From: Bifidobacterium sp. B4142
GTDB taxonomy: Bacteria; Actinomycetota; Actinomycetes; Actinomycetales; Bifidobacteriaceae
Assembly: GCF_026537325.1 (NCBI RefSeq)
Contig: NZ_JAFNMJ010000003.1
Location: 62,001-126,000 of the forward strand
DNA: 64,000 bases
Direction: 5' to 3'
Shown in pieces: positions 49,535-58,288 of this stretch (position 1 is its first letter; every line of letters starts with the position of its first letter). The position numbers and the translations under genes are program-made. Below the pieces are notes generated by a model. It was not told the origin of the DNA. It saw only the letters and a program-made list of their open reading frames with translations, and did not search any database.

Positions 49535-49849
49535 GGTGATCACTCCCTTGGTCGAAGTTGGCGGTGTGCAGAAATCATTCTGGTTGAAGCTCGACAATCA
49601 TTCCTCTTCTGCGCCAATCTAATTCTCGCAGACGGGCTGGTCCTTCGATTCCTGTGGCTGTGCACATCGGCGAGGCGGGCAGCAAGGTGGATTGAAGGCG
49701 CCCACTTGGGGTGGTTCCATACGGCCTTTAGCGTGTCTGCTTGGTATCCTGAGTGCCAGGATTGTGCGAGGTTATGACAGGTGCCTTTATTGTGGCCCGT
49801 CTCTTCTTTGTAAGGCTGGGCCCGCATCGTCCTAAGGGAGGGAGCGGCA
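49535..49849. other. Divergent intergenic region
   Basis: 315 bp between pncA (minus) and the acetyltransferase (plus). No small gene, repeat or hairpin is supported; the promoters for both genes must lie here but neither is clear. Confidence 0.35.
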
Positions 49850-50620
49850 ATGCGGATCAATGAGTTCGGGCAGCCTATTGGTGATGCGGTCTCATTTGCG
49901 GGGGCCATGATGCCGGAGTCCGTCGAGTTGATAGGCAGGACCGTTCTGGCGGTGCCCTTGAGCGCAGACCAAAGCGATGCCTTCTATGAACGGATTTTTG
50001 GCCCGGATTGCGACGAATCCATCATGACCTATAGCAGGCAGGACCTTTATCCTGATAGAGCTGCATTCGATGCAGGGATCGAATCCATGATGGCAAGCCG
50101 TGATCCTCTCTTTTTTGCGATACTTCGCAAGCCGCCGGCACCTGATCCTGGCGCCGGTCGATTTGCAGGTGGGGAGTACCCGGGCTTACGAAGTTTGACG
50201 AAACCTGATGACTCGTCGGATCTGTTGGGGATGTATGCCTTGATGCGGATTCGGGCGGACATGGGAAGTGTGGAAATGGGCCATGTCATTTATACCAAGG
50301 AGCTGCAGAGAAGCAGACAGGCAACCGAAGCCCAGTATCTGATGGCTCAGCATGTCTTCGAGGACTTGGGCTATCGCAGGTACGAGTGGAAGTGCGACAG
50401 CCTCAATGAGCCCTCACGAGCTGCGGCGCTGAGGCTGGGATTCAAGCCTGAAGGCCGGTTCAGGAATGACATGGTCTACAAGGGCCGGACTCGGGATACG
50501 GATTGGTTTTCCATGACGGATAGTGAATGGCCGGCAGTGAAAGAGCGGTTGGAGAACTGGTTGGATGATGCCAATTTCGATCAGCATGGCAAGCAGAAGC
50601 GCCGTCTGCAAGATTGTTGA
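49850..50620 (+). CDS. GNAT-family N-acetyltransferase (RimJ/RimL-like)
   Basis: 256 aa, AAGGGAGGGAG upstream of ATG 49850. It resembles the RimL/YjdJ-type group that acetylates protein N-termini: VEMGHVIYTKELQRSRQATE is the acetyl-CoA binding region, and RRYEWKCDSLNEPSRAAALR followed by LGFKPEGRFRNDM is the conserved C-terminal signature. An extra segment (residues 90-120) rich in Pro and Gly interrupts the fold between strands. Substrate unknown. The small gap to the UvrA remnant (2 bp between stops) leaves no room for a terminator. Confidence 0.88.
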   Translation: MRINEFGQPIGDAVSFAGAMMPESVELIGRTVLAVPLSADQSDAFYERIFGPDCDESIMTYSRQDLYPDRAAFDAGIESMMASRDPLFFAILRKPPAPDPGAGRFAGGEYPGLRSLTKPDDSSDLLGMYALMRIRADMGSVEMGHVIYTKELQRSRQATEAQYLMAQHVFEDLGYRRYEWKCDSLNEPSRAAALRLGFKPEGRFRNDMVYKGRTRDTDWFSMTDSEWPAVKERLENWLDDANFDQHGKQKRRLQDC

Positions 50621-50621
50621 A

Positions 50622-51121
50622 CTAGTGCTGCTTTAATACAGCCGCTTGTGATTGCGCCGCGGCATCCTTGATGAGGCCGAAATAGGTATTCATGGCTCGG
50701 GCAGTAGGAGTTTTATTGCGGCGCATCAATGCAAGCGGAGCTCCTTCGAACAACATCTTTCCGCCCGCACTTCCGGCTCTTGGGCCCATATCGATCACCC
50801 AGTCAGTCTGACCGATGAAGCGTAGGTTATGTTCTATGGCAATGATAGTAAGGCCTGTGTTGACGATGAGTTTACGCAAGAGGGCAATCTGTTGCAGGAT
50901 GTTGGATTCGTGAAGGCCACTGGTAGGCTCATCCAAAATAAAGGTATTGTGAATTTCTTCCTTGTGCAGCTCGCCCTTGGGAAGTGTATCCAGAGCCTGC
51001 CCGACGGATAGGTAGGCCAGTCCGCGACATTCTTCAAGACTTTCGTGGTTCGGCCTAGCGCCTCATGATATTGGTGCATAGCTTCGATGGCAGTCAGCTT
51101 AAGTGTCTTAAGCGACGCTGA
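50622..51121 (-). pseudogene. Decayed UvrA-like ABC ATPase, C-terminal remnant
   Basis: Only the last ~150 codons of a UvrA paralogue remain. The terminal part is clear: Walker B region FILDEPTSGLHESNI, IIAIEHNLRFI and DMGPRAGSAGG. Upstream, GRTTKVL in one frame and EECRGLAYLSVGQALDTL in the next can be joined by adding a single base near 51035, so one nucleotide has been lost. The ABC signature (SGGE) expected between DTL and the DEPTSG strand has also been deleted. More than 600 residues are missing upstream, where a tRNA gene now lies. It is a non-functional leftover of a UvrA-like protein (such paralogues can protect against DNA-acting drugs), and marks a deletion or insertion scar next to tRNA-Ser. 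Confidence 0.8.
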
Positions 51122-51170
51122 GGCCGCGGAATCCGGCAGTCAGAGCTACAAGATCGATATTCTGGATACT

Positions 51171-51198
51171 AAAAAAGTCTTGGGCTGTTTTTCAAGAC
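51171..51198 (-). terminator. Rho-independent terminator of tRNA-Ser
   Basis: On the minus strand GTCTTG pairs with CAAGAC around a 10-base loop, and six T follow directly. It starts four bases after the tRNA 3' end. Confidence 0.8.
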
Positions 51199-51202
51199 CT
51201 AT

Positions 51203-51290
51203 TGGCGGAGGATACGAGATTCGAACTCGTGAGGGCGTGAACCCAACACGCTTTCCAAGCGTGCGCCATAGACCACTAGGCGAATCCTCC
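51203..51290 (-). tRNA. tRNA-Ser (anticodon GGA), CCA encoded
   Basis: Minus-strand gene of 88 nt. The acceptor arms GGAGGAT (51290-51284) and ATCCTCC pair, the anticodon loop reads CTTGGAAAG with GGA at the centre, the long variable arm of serine tRNAs follows, and GTTCGAATC is the T loop. A discriminator G and CCA are encoded. A short terminator follows. The gene sits beside a truncated UvrA pseudogene; no integrase or direct repeat of its 3' end is visible. Confidence 0.95.
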
Positions 51291-51292
51291 AA

Positions 51293-51328
51293 GTGCCGTT
51301 GAGAGCCATATGACTTCCGTAACGGCAC
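51293..51328. repeat. Inverted repeat immediately before the tRNA-Ser gene
   Basis: GTGCCGTT (51293-51300) and AACGGCAC (51321-51328) are perfect 8-bp arms around a 20-base loop, lying just 5' of the mature tRNA, within its leader. It may aid processing or simply be chance. Confidence 0.4.
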
Positions 51329-51420
51329 AACTGAAAACTATAGCATGGACGGCCGATATGGCTGCTCCCGGCGTGTGGAGACATAGGAGTCTGATCGTCC
51401 TGTGCTCCGGTGAATGATGC

Positions 51421-52095
51421 TCACAGTAGATACGGCAGCAGCAGGCCGGTAATCCGGCGCCCGAGCCGTTGATACCCTTCCTGGCTGTAATGCAGGCCGT
51501 CAGGCATGAAGCGTTCATGCCCCTTGATGAAAGGGCTGATGCCGCTCTGCACAAACAGGTCAATGACCGGGATGCAGTAGCTGGCGCATATCTCCTTCAT
51601 CCTCTGTACATAGTCCTCCTGCATAAGGTTGCAGGCGTTGCGCTGACGGGTGTTGGGGTAGTTCTTGGTCGGGTGGACGAAGTTGTTCTGCGTGGCCGTG
51701 ATGACGACCAGGTTTTGCGTGGGATACATCTTCAGCAGACCAGTCAGCATGACGTTCAAGGCGCCGGAGAATGTATGGCTGTCCGTACTGTTTTCCTCAC
51801 CCAGCGGTATATCGTGTTGGAAGTCGTTGACTCCACCGAAGATCACGACATCGTCTGCCTCGGTATCCATCTGCTCGAACCGTTCGATGAAGGAATCGTC
51901 CCTGTCTTCGCAGACGGCGATGCGCGACCCGCAGATACCGTAGTTCCGCACCTCCTTGAAAGGTATGAGCCGCTGGAGGGTCTGGGTCCAGGAGATGCTT
52001 TGACCTCCTGAATCCAGACCGTTGTCGCCCCAGGTCGTCGAATCTCCGAAGCAGTTGATGATCTTGTCTTTGAAGTAATCCTCAGACAGCATCAT
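51421..52095 (-). CDS. SGNH/GDSL-family hydrolase
   Basis: About 224 aa serine esterase or deacetylase of the SGNH type with no signal peptide. Block I nucleophile FGDSTTWGDNG, block III FGGVNDFQ and block V His in MPDGLHYSQEGY are all present; the Gly block II is less clear. It is the last gene after the sugar porter on the same strand (12 or 39 bp between stop and start), so it may remove acyl groups from an imported sugar or glycoside. ATG 52095 and ATG 52122 are both possible starts, and neither has a strong ribosome site. Confidence 0.85.
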   Translation of the reverse strand: MMLSEDYFKDKIINCFGDSTTWGDNGLDSGGQSISWTQTLQRLIPFKEVRNYGICGSRIAVCEDRDDSFIERFEQMDTEADDVVIFGGVNDFQHDIPLGEENSTDSHTFSGALNVMLTGLLKMYPTQNLVVITATQNNFVHPTKNYPNTRQRNACNLMQEDYVQRMKEICASYCIPVIDLFVQSGISPFIKGHERFMPDGLHYSQEGYQRLGRRITGLLLPYLL

Positions 52096-52134
52096 GTCTT
52101 GTCTTATTCCCTTTCTTCCCATGTCTGATGGGGT

Positions 52135-53520
52135 TTACTTCTGGAATTCGGCCTGGATTTCCTCCAGGGTCTTGCCGTTGGTCTCGGGCAGGACGTTCCT
52201 GGCGAACCATGCCATGACAAGGCAGAAGATTGCGAAGATGATGAATGTCCATGTGGCTCCGATGCCGTTGAGCATGATCGGGAAGCCCTGCCCAACGAAG
52301 AAGGAGGCCAGGAACATGGTCAGGGAGCAGAGGGACTGTGCACGGCCGCGAATGCGGGTCGGGAACACCTCGGACATGATGACCCAGGCCCCGCCGCCCC
52401 AGGAGAGCTCGTAGAATGCGGTATGGGCGAGGATTCCTATTACGATCAGGATGTTCATGAGCGTGTTGAACTTGCCGATGGAGAAGAGGAGTGCCAGGGC
52501 CAAGAGGGCGCCGGCCATGGCCACTGCGCCCCAGGTCAGCAGCTTCTTGCGGCCCAGCTTGTCAATGTAGACCATGAAGATGGCCACGAAGATGATCTTG
52601 ACCACGCCGATGCCGATGGTCTCGATCAGGGATGCATTGGCGCCGATGCCGGTCTTCTGGAAGATGATGGGAGCGTAATACCCGACTGCGATGGTGCCGG
52701 TAAGCTGCTGGAAGGCGGCTGCCAAGAGGGCGATGAGCAGGGCGAAGCGGATGCCCGGCTTGAAGAGCTCGCTGATGAGGCCCTTTTGCTCGGTCTGGAC
52801 CGTCTTGCTGATCAGACCGACCTCGTCCTTGGCGGACCTGGCGCCGTTCATGCGGGTCAGAACCTTCATGGCCGTGTCGGTGCGGCCTTTTTCGATCAGG
52901 TAGCGCGGGCTCTCGGGAATGAGAGGCGTCAGGATGAAAAAGATGATGGCGGGAATCATGCCCGAGCCAAACATGAACCGCCAGCCCCAGGCGATGTTCC
53001 AGTCAGGCGGGTTCAGATTGGCTATGGTGGCGTTGACTATGTAGACCACGGTCATGCCGATGGCGAAGGCCAGCTGGTTGGCGCTGACCAGGGTCCCGCG
53101 GATTCTGGCTGGCGCGACCTCGGAAATATAGAGCGGGACGATGGTCGAGGCCATGCCGATGGCTATGCCGGACAGGATGCGACCGATGATCAGTATCGTC
53201 ACCGTGGGCGAGAGGGCCATGGTCAGGCTGGAGAGTGTGAAGAGGAGGCCTGCAACGATCATGACGGGTTTACGTCCTGCATGGTCGCTCATCCAGCCGG
53301 CGACCAGGCACCCGGCCATGGCTCCCAGAGCCAGCACAGCCGACACAAATCCCACCTGGGCCTGGGACAGTTTGAAATGTACAGAGAAAAAGCTGATGGC
53401 ACCGGATATGACGCCTTGGTCGTATCCGAAAAGCGAACCGCCGATGGCTGCTATCAGTACGACGAATATGACATATTTGGATCCACTGGTTTCTTCTTGT
53501 TCTGGGTATCCTGTGCTCAC
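52135..53520 (-). CDS. Sugar porter-family MFS transporter
   Basis: 461 aa H+-coupled sugar importer. Signatures: GGSLFGYDQGVISGAISFF, GWMSDHAGRKPVMIV, IPESPRYLIEKGR, DKLGRKKLLTWG, VFPTRIRGRAQS and LPETNGKTLEEI near the end. The start at GTG 53520 has AAGGAG five bases upstream; an ATG at 53541 is also in frame. It lies between katA and the SGNH hydrolase, all read leftward; the 128-bp gap to katA probably holds its own promoter. Confidence 0.92.
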   Translation of the reverse strand: MSTGYPEQEETSGSKYVIFVVLIAAIGGSLFGYDQGVISGAISFFSVHFKLSQAQVGFVSAVLALGAMAGCLVAGWMSDHAGRKPVMIVAGLLFTLSSLTMALSPTVTILIIGRILSGIAIGMASTIVPLYISEVAPARIRGTLVSANQLAFAIGMTVVYIVNATIANLNPPDWNIAWGWRFMFGSGMIPAIIFFILTPLIPESPRYLIEKGRTDTAMKVLTRMNGARSAKDEVGLISKTVQTEQKGLISELFKPGIRFALLIALLAAAFQQLTGTIAVGYYAPIIFQKTGIGANASLIETIGIGVVKIIFVAIFMVYIDKLGRKKLLTWGAVAMAGALLALALLFSIGKFNTLMNILIVIGILAHTAFYELSWGGGAWVIMSEVFPTRIRGRAQSLCSLTMFLASFFVGQGFPIMLNGIGATWTFIIFAIFCLVMAWFARNVLPETNGKTLEEIQAEFQK

Positions 53521-53648
53521 GCTGACTCCTTCATCAGGCATTGGCTCTCATACACAGAATGTGATATATCTGACACTTTTGAATCTCAGTAGTTGTTGCC
53601 AGACTTTGCGCTGATAAAGGAGTCGGGATGAGCCGGGATTGGTGGAAT

Positions 53649-55091
53649 CTACTCGATCTGGTCCAAGGACAGGCCAAGGGCTTCGGCCACACGCCGGCCG
53701 TAGTCGGGGTCGGCCTGGTAGAACTGCTTGGTCTCTAGAACCCGGATTTCCTGGTCATCGACGGAGCCCAGGGTGTTCTTGATGGTCTGGATCAGGCGGT
53801 CCTTCTCTTCCGGGCTCATCAGCCTGTAGAGACGGCCGGCGGCGGAATAGTAGTCCGTGTCGTAGGGGCGGGAGTATTCGGTCTGTCCCTGGACGGCATC
53901 GCCATGCATACGGGCATCGTGGTCCTCCACAGGGCCGCCCTTGCTGTTGGGCTCATAGTTGACTGAACCGTCCTGGCCCTGGGCCATGAAGCCGTCGCGC
54001 TCGTAGTTATGGACCTGGTTGACGGGTCGGTTGACGGGTAGCTGTTCGTAGTTGGCGCCCAGACGGTAACGCTCGGCATCCTTGTATCCGAACAGGCGGC
54101 CCTGCAGCAGCTTGTCGGGCGATGGCTCGATGCCGGGAACGAAGTTGGCGGGGGAGAAGGCCGCCTCCTCCACATCATCAAAGTAGTTGGTCGGGTTGGT
54201 GTCCAGCACGAACTCACCTATTTCAATGCGCGGATAGTCCTTCTTGGAGACCACCTTGGTCACGTCGAAGATATCGTCCTTATAGTCCAGGCCCTCCTGA
54301 TAGGGAAGGATCTGCACGCAGACCTTCCACTTGGGGTAGTCGCCCTGGTCGATGGCATCGTAGAGGTCATGCAGGAGGAAGTCTGTGTCCTCAGAGGCGA
54401 TCTTGGCTGCGGTCTCATCGGTCATGTTCTTCACGCCCTGCTCGCTCAGGAAGTGGTACTTGACCCAGAACTGCTCGCCTTTCGTGTTGACCCACTTGAA
54501 AGTGTGGCTCCCGTAGCCGTTCATGTTCCGGTAGCTGGCCGGGTTGCCCCTGTCTCCCATCAGATAGGTGACCTGGTGGACGGACTCAGGGGAGTGGGAC
54601 CAGAAGTCCCACTGCATCTCCTGACTGCGCAGGTGGGTGGCCGGATCGCGCTTCTGCGAGTGGATGAAGTCGGGGAACTTCAGGGGATCATTGACGAAGA
54701 AGACCGGAGTGTTGTTGCCTACTATGTCGTAATTGCCTTCCTGGGTGTAGAAGCGCAGAGCGAAGCCGCGCACGTCCCTCAAGGTGTCGGGGTAGCCCGA
54801 TTCGCCGGCCACTTGGGAGAAGCGCAGGAGGATGGGCGTGGTCTTGCCAGCTCCATTGAATAGGTCTGCCTTGGTGTAAGCGCTCATGTCCTTGGTCAGG
54901 GTAAAGGTTCCCTTGGCTCCGGCCCCCTTGGCGTGGACCACGCGCTCCGGTATGCGTTCGCGGTTGAAGTGGGCGAGCTTTTCAAGAAGCTGGTAGTCCT
55001 GCATGAGGATGGGTCCGCGGGTGCCCGCCGTCTGGCTATGGTTGTTGTCTGCCCAGGGCTGCCCTTCGCTGGTGGTGAGTTTGTCGTTCAT
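53649..55091 (-). CDS. katA: Monofunctional haem catalase
   Basis: Breaks down hydrogen peroxide, 480 aa, small-subunit (clade 3) type. The catalytic His is in [12 protein letters not shown] (about residue 53), the distal Asn in [13 protein letters not shown] (about 126), and the haem-ligand Tyr in [23 protein letters not shown] lies near the end. The start is ATG 55091 with GGAG upstream. Haem catalase is unusual for bifidobacteria and marks the B. asteroides lineage; host haem uptake or synthesis genes are not in this window. It is next to mntH and a DtxR-family regulator, so the genes may share peroxide or metal control, which is inferred. Confidence 0.96.
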   Translation of the reverse strand: MNDKLTTSEGQPWADNNHSQTAGTRGPILMQDYQLLEKLAHFNRERIPERVVHAKGAGAKGTFTLTKDMSAYTKADLFNGAGKTTPILLRFSQVAGESGYPDTLRDVRGFALRFYTQEGNYDIVGNNTPVFFVNDPLKFPDFIHSQKRDPATHLRSQEMQWDFWSHSPESVHQVTYLMGDRGNPASYRNMNGYGSHTFKWVNTKGEQFWVKYHFLSEQGVKNMTDETAAKIASEDTDFLLHDLYDAIDQGDYPKWKVCVQILPYQEGLDYKDDIFDVTKVVSKKDYPRIEIGEFVLDTNPTNYFDDVEEAAFSPANFVPGIEPSPDKLLQGRLFGYKDAERYRLGANYEQLPVNRPVNQVHNYERDGFMAQGQDGSVNYEPNSKGGPVEDHDARMHGDAVQGQTEYSRPYDTDYYSAAGRLYRLMSPEEKDRLIQTIKNTLGSVDDQEIRVLETKQFYQADPDYGRRVAEALGLSLDQIE

Positions 55092-55493
55092 GGTTTTATC
55101 TCCGTTCTGTCTGTATTTTCCACTCGAAGATGTTGGGGGTGTGGAGCGTGCTTCATCCCCTTGGACTCCGTAATGGCTGATGGCCGGAATCGTTGTTTTT
55201 CGATGGATACCGCTTTCAGATTAGGTGAGATTCGACCGGGTTTGTGGAATTTTCACACTAACCACTCTTGCGAGCCGGGACATGACAGTCTCTCAGCCGC
55301 CTGGCGTGTCACAAGAGGGGCGGAGAGGATGACGGATAGGCCTGGCTGAGCGTGGCTGCCATGCGGGTATGGGGAACAATGGCCTTTCATCAGGATTTGT
55401 CGGGAAATGGCCGCCATGGGGAACGGGGGGAAAACCATAGGGTCTTTCGTAGGACACGTTGGGCCTGCCGGATATGCCCGGACTGCCTGGCCC
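55092..55493. other. Region between katA and mntH
   Basis: 402 bp between mntH stop (minus) and katA start (minus). It has the katA leader, the palindrome at 55243-55257 and, next to the mntH stop, a GC-rich hairpin (55461-55493, GGGCC/GGCCC with an inner CCGG/CCGG) without a T-run that could weakly terminate mntH. No gene is supported. Confidence 0.4.
55243..55257. promoter_or_regulatory. Palindrome upstream of katA
   Basis: TGTGGAATTTTCACA is a 15-bp near-perfect palindrome (one mismatch) about 150 bp before the katA start. Its AT centre and size fit a site for a FUR/PerR- or DtxR-type regulator, but no consensus is matched closely. Confidence 0.35.
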
Positions 55494-56936
55494 TCAGAGC
55501 ATCTGCATGAGTTCGCCCACGTCCTGGATGACCAGCTGGAGGTTGAGCCCGGTCAGGACAGCCACCACAATCCAGGCCAGGAAGGCCATCCACCGAGGGT
55601 TGGCGTACTTGCCCATGATCTTCGTGGAGGAGGTGAACCAGACCAGGGGAATCATGGATATGGGCAGGGCCACGCACAGGAAGACCTGGGAGTAGACCAG
55701 CAGGCTATCCAGGGCGGACTCTCTGCCGCCAAAGGCGATGGTGCAAATCAGCACGGGGATGATGGAGACTACGCGGGTGACTAGCCTGCGCAGCCAGAGA
55801 GGGATTCTCATGCGGACGAAGCCCTCCATGACGATCTGCCCGGTCAGGGTGCCGGTGATTGTCGAGTTCTGGCCTGAGGCCAACAGGGCTACAGCGAAGA
55901 GGGTGGAGAGCAGTCCGGATGCCACCGGCCCGGCGATGGCCTTGTCGCCAAGAGCGTTGTAGAGCGCGGTGAAAGTGTCCAGCCCCTCGCCGTGTCCGAA
56001 GAACATGGCCGCACCCAGCACCAGCAGCAGGCAGTTGACCACGAAAGCGGCGGACAGCTGGATGTTGGAATCCCAGGTGGCGAAGCGGACCGCGTTGGCA
56101 ACCTGACGGTCGTCGCTACGGTCGAAGTCGCGGGTCTGGACGATGGATGAGTGCAGGTAAAGGTTGTGGGGCATGACTGTGGCGCCCACAATGCCCAGGG
56201 CCATGGTCAGCTGGCCATTGCCCAGAATGGCCTTGTCGGGAATGAAGCCGCGGAAGACCGCCGGCAGGTCCGGCCTGGCTAGGAAGACCTCGTAAAGGAA
56301 TACCGCCATGATGACCAGAATCAGGGTGGCTACGATGGCTTCGATGCGCCGGAAGCCGATCTTGGTCAGCAACAGGAGGATGAGCACATCCAGGACAGTC
56401 AGCGTCACACCTAGGATTAGCGGAATGCCAAAGAGCAGCTTCAGAGCGATGGCCCCGCCGATGACCTCGGCGATGTCAGTGGCCATCACTGCCAGTTCCG
56501 TGCAGATCCAGAGGACGAAGCTGAGCCGGCGGCTGGTGTGCAGGCGGGTGGCCTGGGCCAGGTCCAGGCCCGTCACGATTCCCAGTTTGGCCGACATGTA
56601 CTGGAGCATCATGGCGATCAGGCTGGAGATGAGAATGACGCTCATGAGCAGGTAGCCGTACTGTGCACCGCCGCCGATGGAGGTGATCCAGTTGCCGGGG
56701 TCCATGTAGCCCACGGCCACCAGGGCGCCGGGGCCGGAGAAGGCCGCCAGGTTCTTCCAAAAGGAGGTGGATGAGCTGGGCACGGAGACCGTGGCGTTGA
56801 TCTCCTCCAGGGATCGCCCATTGGCCGTCTCGATGATGGGGTGGGATTGGCGCTGCCGACTGGACGGCGGAGTCCTGACTTCGGATCCGGCTGGACTGGC
56901 GGACCCTGAGGAGGGTCTGGTCTGAGTGTTCGGCAT
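55494..56936 (-). CDS. mntH: Nramp-family Mn2+/Fe2+ transporter
   Basis: 480 aa membrane protein, 11 hydrophobic segments. The metal-binding DPGN motif is in [15 protein letters not shown] (first helix) and the MPH motif in [15 protein letters not shown] (helix 6), so transport should be active. A polar N-terminal extension of about 55 residues, rich in Ser and Pro, precedes the first helix and is longer than in most Nramp proteins. ATG 56936 has AAGGAAGG upstream. It is divergent from the DtxR-family regulator, with an inverted repeat in its leader region, so metal-dependent repression is likely. Confidence 0.95.
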   Translation of the reverse strand: MPNTQTRPSSGSASPAGSEVRTPPSSRQRQSHPIIETANGRSLEEINATVSVPSSSTSFWKNLAAFSGPGALVAVGYMDPGNWITSIGGGAQYGYLLMSVILISSLIAMMLQYMSAKLGIVTGLDLAQATRLHTSRRLSFVLWICTELAVMATDIAEVIGGAIALKLLFGIPLILGVTLTVLDVLILLLLTKIGFRRIEAIVATLILVIMAVFLYEVFLARPDLPAVFRGFIPDKAILGNGQLTMALGIVGATVMPHNLYLHSSIVQTRDFDRSDDRQVANAVRFATWDSNIQLSAAFVVNCLLLVLGAAMFFGHGEGLDTFTALYNALGDKAIAGPVASGLLSTLFAVALLASGQNSTITGTLTGQIVMEGFVRMRIPLWLRRLVTRVVSIIPVLICTIAFGGRESALDSLLVYSQVFLCVALPISMIPLVWFTSSTKIMGKYANPRWMAFLAWIVVAVLTGLNLQLVIQDVGELMQML

Positions 56937-56978
56937 GACACCTTCCTTGATTCTGGTTGCTCAAAGGTCTGAAAGAAA

Positions 56979-56996
56979 ACTTCGACCCTTCGAAGT
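56979..56996. promoter_or_regulatory. Inverted repeat upstream of mntH, candidate MntR operator
   Basis: ACTTCGA-CCCT-TCGAAGT is a perfect 7-bp inverted repeat with a four-base centre, 43 bp before the mntH start, where an operator of the adjacent DtxR-family regulator would be expected. Confidence 0.55.
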
Positions 56997-57003
56997 CTAA
57001 TGG

Positions 57004-57049
57004 TGTCACATGAAAATTGCGAGACCTTGACGAGGACATATCTGTGACA
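57004..57049. promoter_or_regulatory. Spaced inverted repeat between mntH and mntR
   Basis: TGTCACA (57004-57010) and TGTGACA (57043-57049) are perfect reverse complements 32 bp apart, in the divergent region. They could mark half-sites or be chance. Confidence 0.3.
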
Positions 57050-57111
57050 TTGTCTACATGCCAGATTCTGCTGATGCTTGACTAAAAATTGGGGGAGGGG
57101 CTAAGGAATTG

Positions 57112-57122
57112 TGCTATAGACT
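57112..57122 (+). promoter_or_regulatory. Promoter of the DtxR-family gene, apparently giving a leaderless mRNA
   Basis: TG-C-TATAGA (57112-57120) is an extended -10, and TAGACT (57117-57122) also fits the Actinobacterial TANNNT. Either would start transcription at or within a few bases of the ATG at 57129, and no ribosome site is present, so the mRNA is probably leaderless. Confidence 0.55.
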
Positions 57123-57128
57123 GTGCAC

Positions 57129-57857
57129 ATGGACGTCATTCAGCTTTCCACCAATGTCCAAGACTATCTCAAAGTCATTTGGGATCTGGAGGAGTGGGAC
57201 GATGGCCCAGTCCACCCGACGGATATCGCTGAACGGACCGGCATGAAGCAATCGACCATTTCCGGTGCCCTCTTACGCATGGTTAATGCCGGTTTGGTAG
57301 AACATAAGCCTTATGGACGGGTTGGTCTCACTTCGGCAGGTAGGCGCTCGGCCGTTACCATGGTCCGTCGCCACCGCCTTCTGGAGACGTTTCTGGAGGA
57401 AGTCCTGGGCTATAGCTGGGATGAAGTGCATGAGGAGGCTGACGCCCTTGAGCATGCCGTCTCTGAGAAGATGGTTGACAGGATTGATCGCTATCTGGGC
57501 CATCCAGCCCAGGATCCGCACGGGGATGCCATACCGACCGAATCTGGCAGCATGCCCGATGTCCCTCTAACGAAGTCTTTGTCTCAGGTGGAAGAGGGGC
57601 AAACCGTGCGCGTATGGCGAGTAAGCGATCAGGATCCAGCATTGCTCAGGTACCTGAGCAGGCACGGGGTAGGCCCAGGCACCTTGCTGCAATTAGTTTC
57701 GCCTGGGGACGCATCAAAGGGTGCGCAAGTCCGCGTTCAGAAGATATCGGCTGGGCGGAGTATTCCCAATAGGGATGAGGATGTATCGAAGGGGATTGCT
57801 GAACCGTTGGGATTAGATGATGCGCAGGCTTCAAAAATCAAGGTAGTAATTCAATAG
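57129..57857 (+). CDS. DtxR/MntR-family metal-dependent regulator
   Basis: 242 aa. The winged helix (HPTDIAERTGMKQSTISGALLRM), the metal/dimer domain (MVRRHRLLETFLEEVLGYSWDEVHEEADALEHAVSEK, with the His and Glu/Asp ligands) and a C-terminal SH3-like FeoA domain (EGQTVRVWRVSDQDPALLRYL) give the complete three-domain IdeR/DtxR plan. It is divergent from mntH, so I expect it to sense Mn2+ (or Fe2+) and repress mntH. In this position the iron regulator IdeR cannot be excluded. The start at ATG 57129 (GTG 57123 in frame) has no ribosome site and lies just after a promoter. Confidence 0.9.
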   Translation: MDVIQLSTNVQDYLKVIWDLEEWDDGPVHPTDIAERTGMKQSTISGALLRMVNAGLVEHKPYGRVGLTSAGRRSAVTMVRRHRLLETFLEEVLGYSWDEVHEEADALEHAVSEKMVDRIDRYLGHPAQDPHGDAIPTESGSMPDVPLTKSLSQVEEGQTVRVWRVSDQDPALLRYLSRHGVGPGTLLQLVSPGDASKGAQVRVQKISAGRSIPNRDEDVSKGIAEPLGLDDAQASKIKVVIQ

Positions 57858-58288
57858 TTTTATATATGGTAGATGTCCTGGCAGTAGTGACGGTTGCGCT
57901 GTCCATCAGGGAACATGCCCATCATCGATAGCTATGATTTCATGGATTATTTCACCCTGCATCGCTTTGCTGTTGGGAGTCATAGTGCTCCCCGAATCTG
58001 CGGGAAGATCCAGCTATATTCCCCAAAATGTCCAGACTCTGCCTGGCAGCAGATGAATGGACTTCTCGCTTATCATCTTCAAGTAAGGCTTGTGGACCAA
58101 TACAAACGCCTTTTCTTGGGCTGAGGTGACCGCTCGGTAGGCCTTGGGGCTTTCAGTGACACTGGAAAGTCTGGTATGTTTCGAACCGCTTCTGTGGTCA
58201 TTGGACGAACTCGGCTTTACCTCCTAAGCTAGTACCAGTGTGGTTGGTGGGCACATTGTTGCATGACGATTGAAGGGGAGCCGTAACG
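57858..58288. other. Intergenic region before the lysozyme gene
   Basis: 431 bp between the DtxR-family gene and the GH25 gene, both on the plus strand. A weak hairpin-like stretch lies at 58150-58169 (CTTTC/GAAAG with inner arms). An open frame at 57894-58124 exists but lacks a good start and coding character. Nothing else is supported. Confidence 0.35.

Noticed and set aside
51203-51290. tRNA-Ser as an occupied integration site of a mobile element
   Set aside because: No integrase gene or duplicated tRNA 3' end could be found in the flanking kilobases; only the neighbouring pseudogene hints at past change.
57894-58124. 76-codon open frame before the lysozyme gene
   Set aside because: No ribosome site, mixed composition and no similarity that I recognise.
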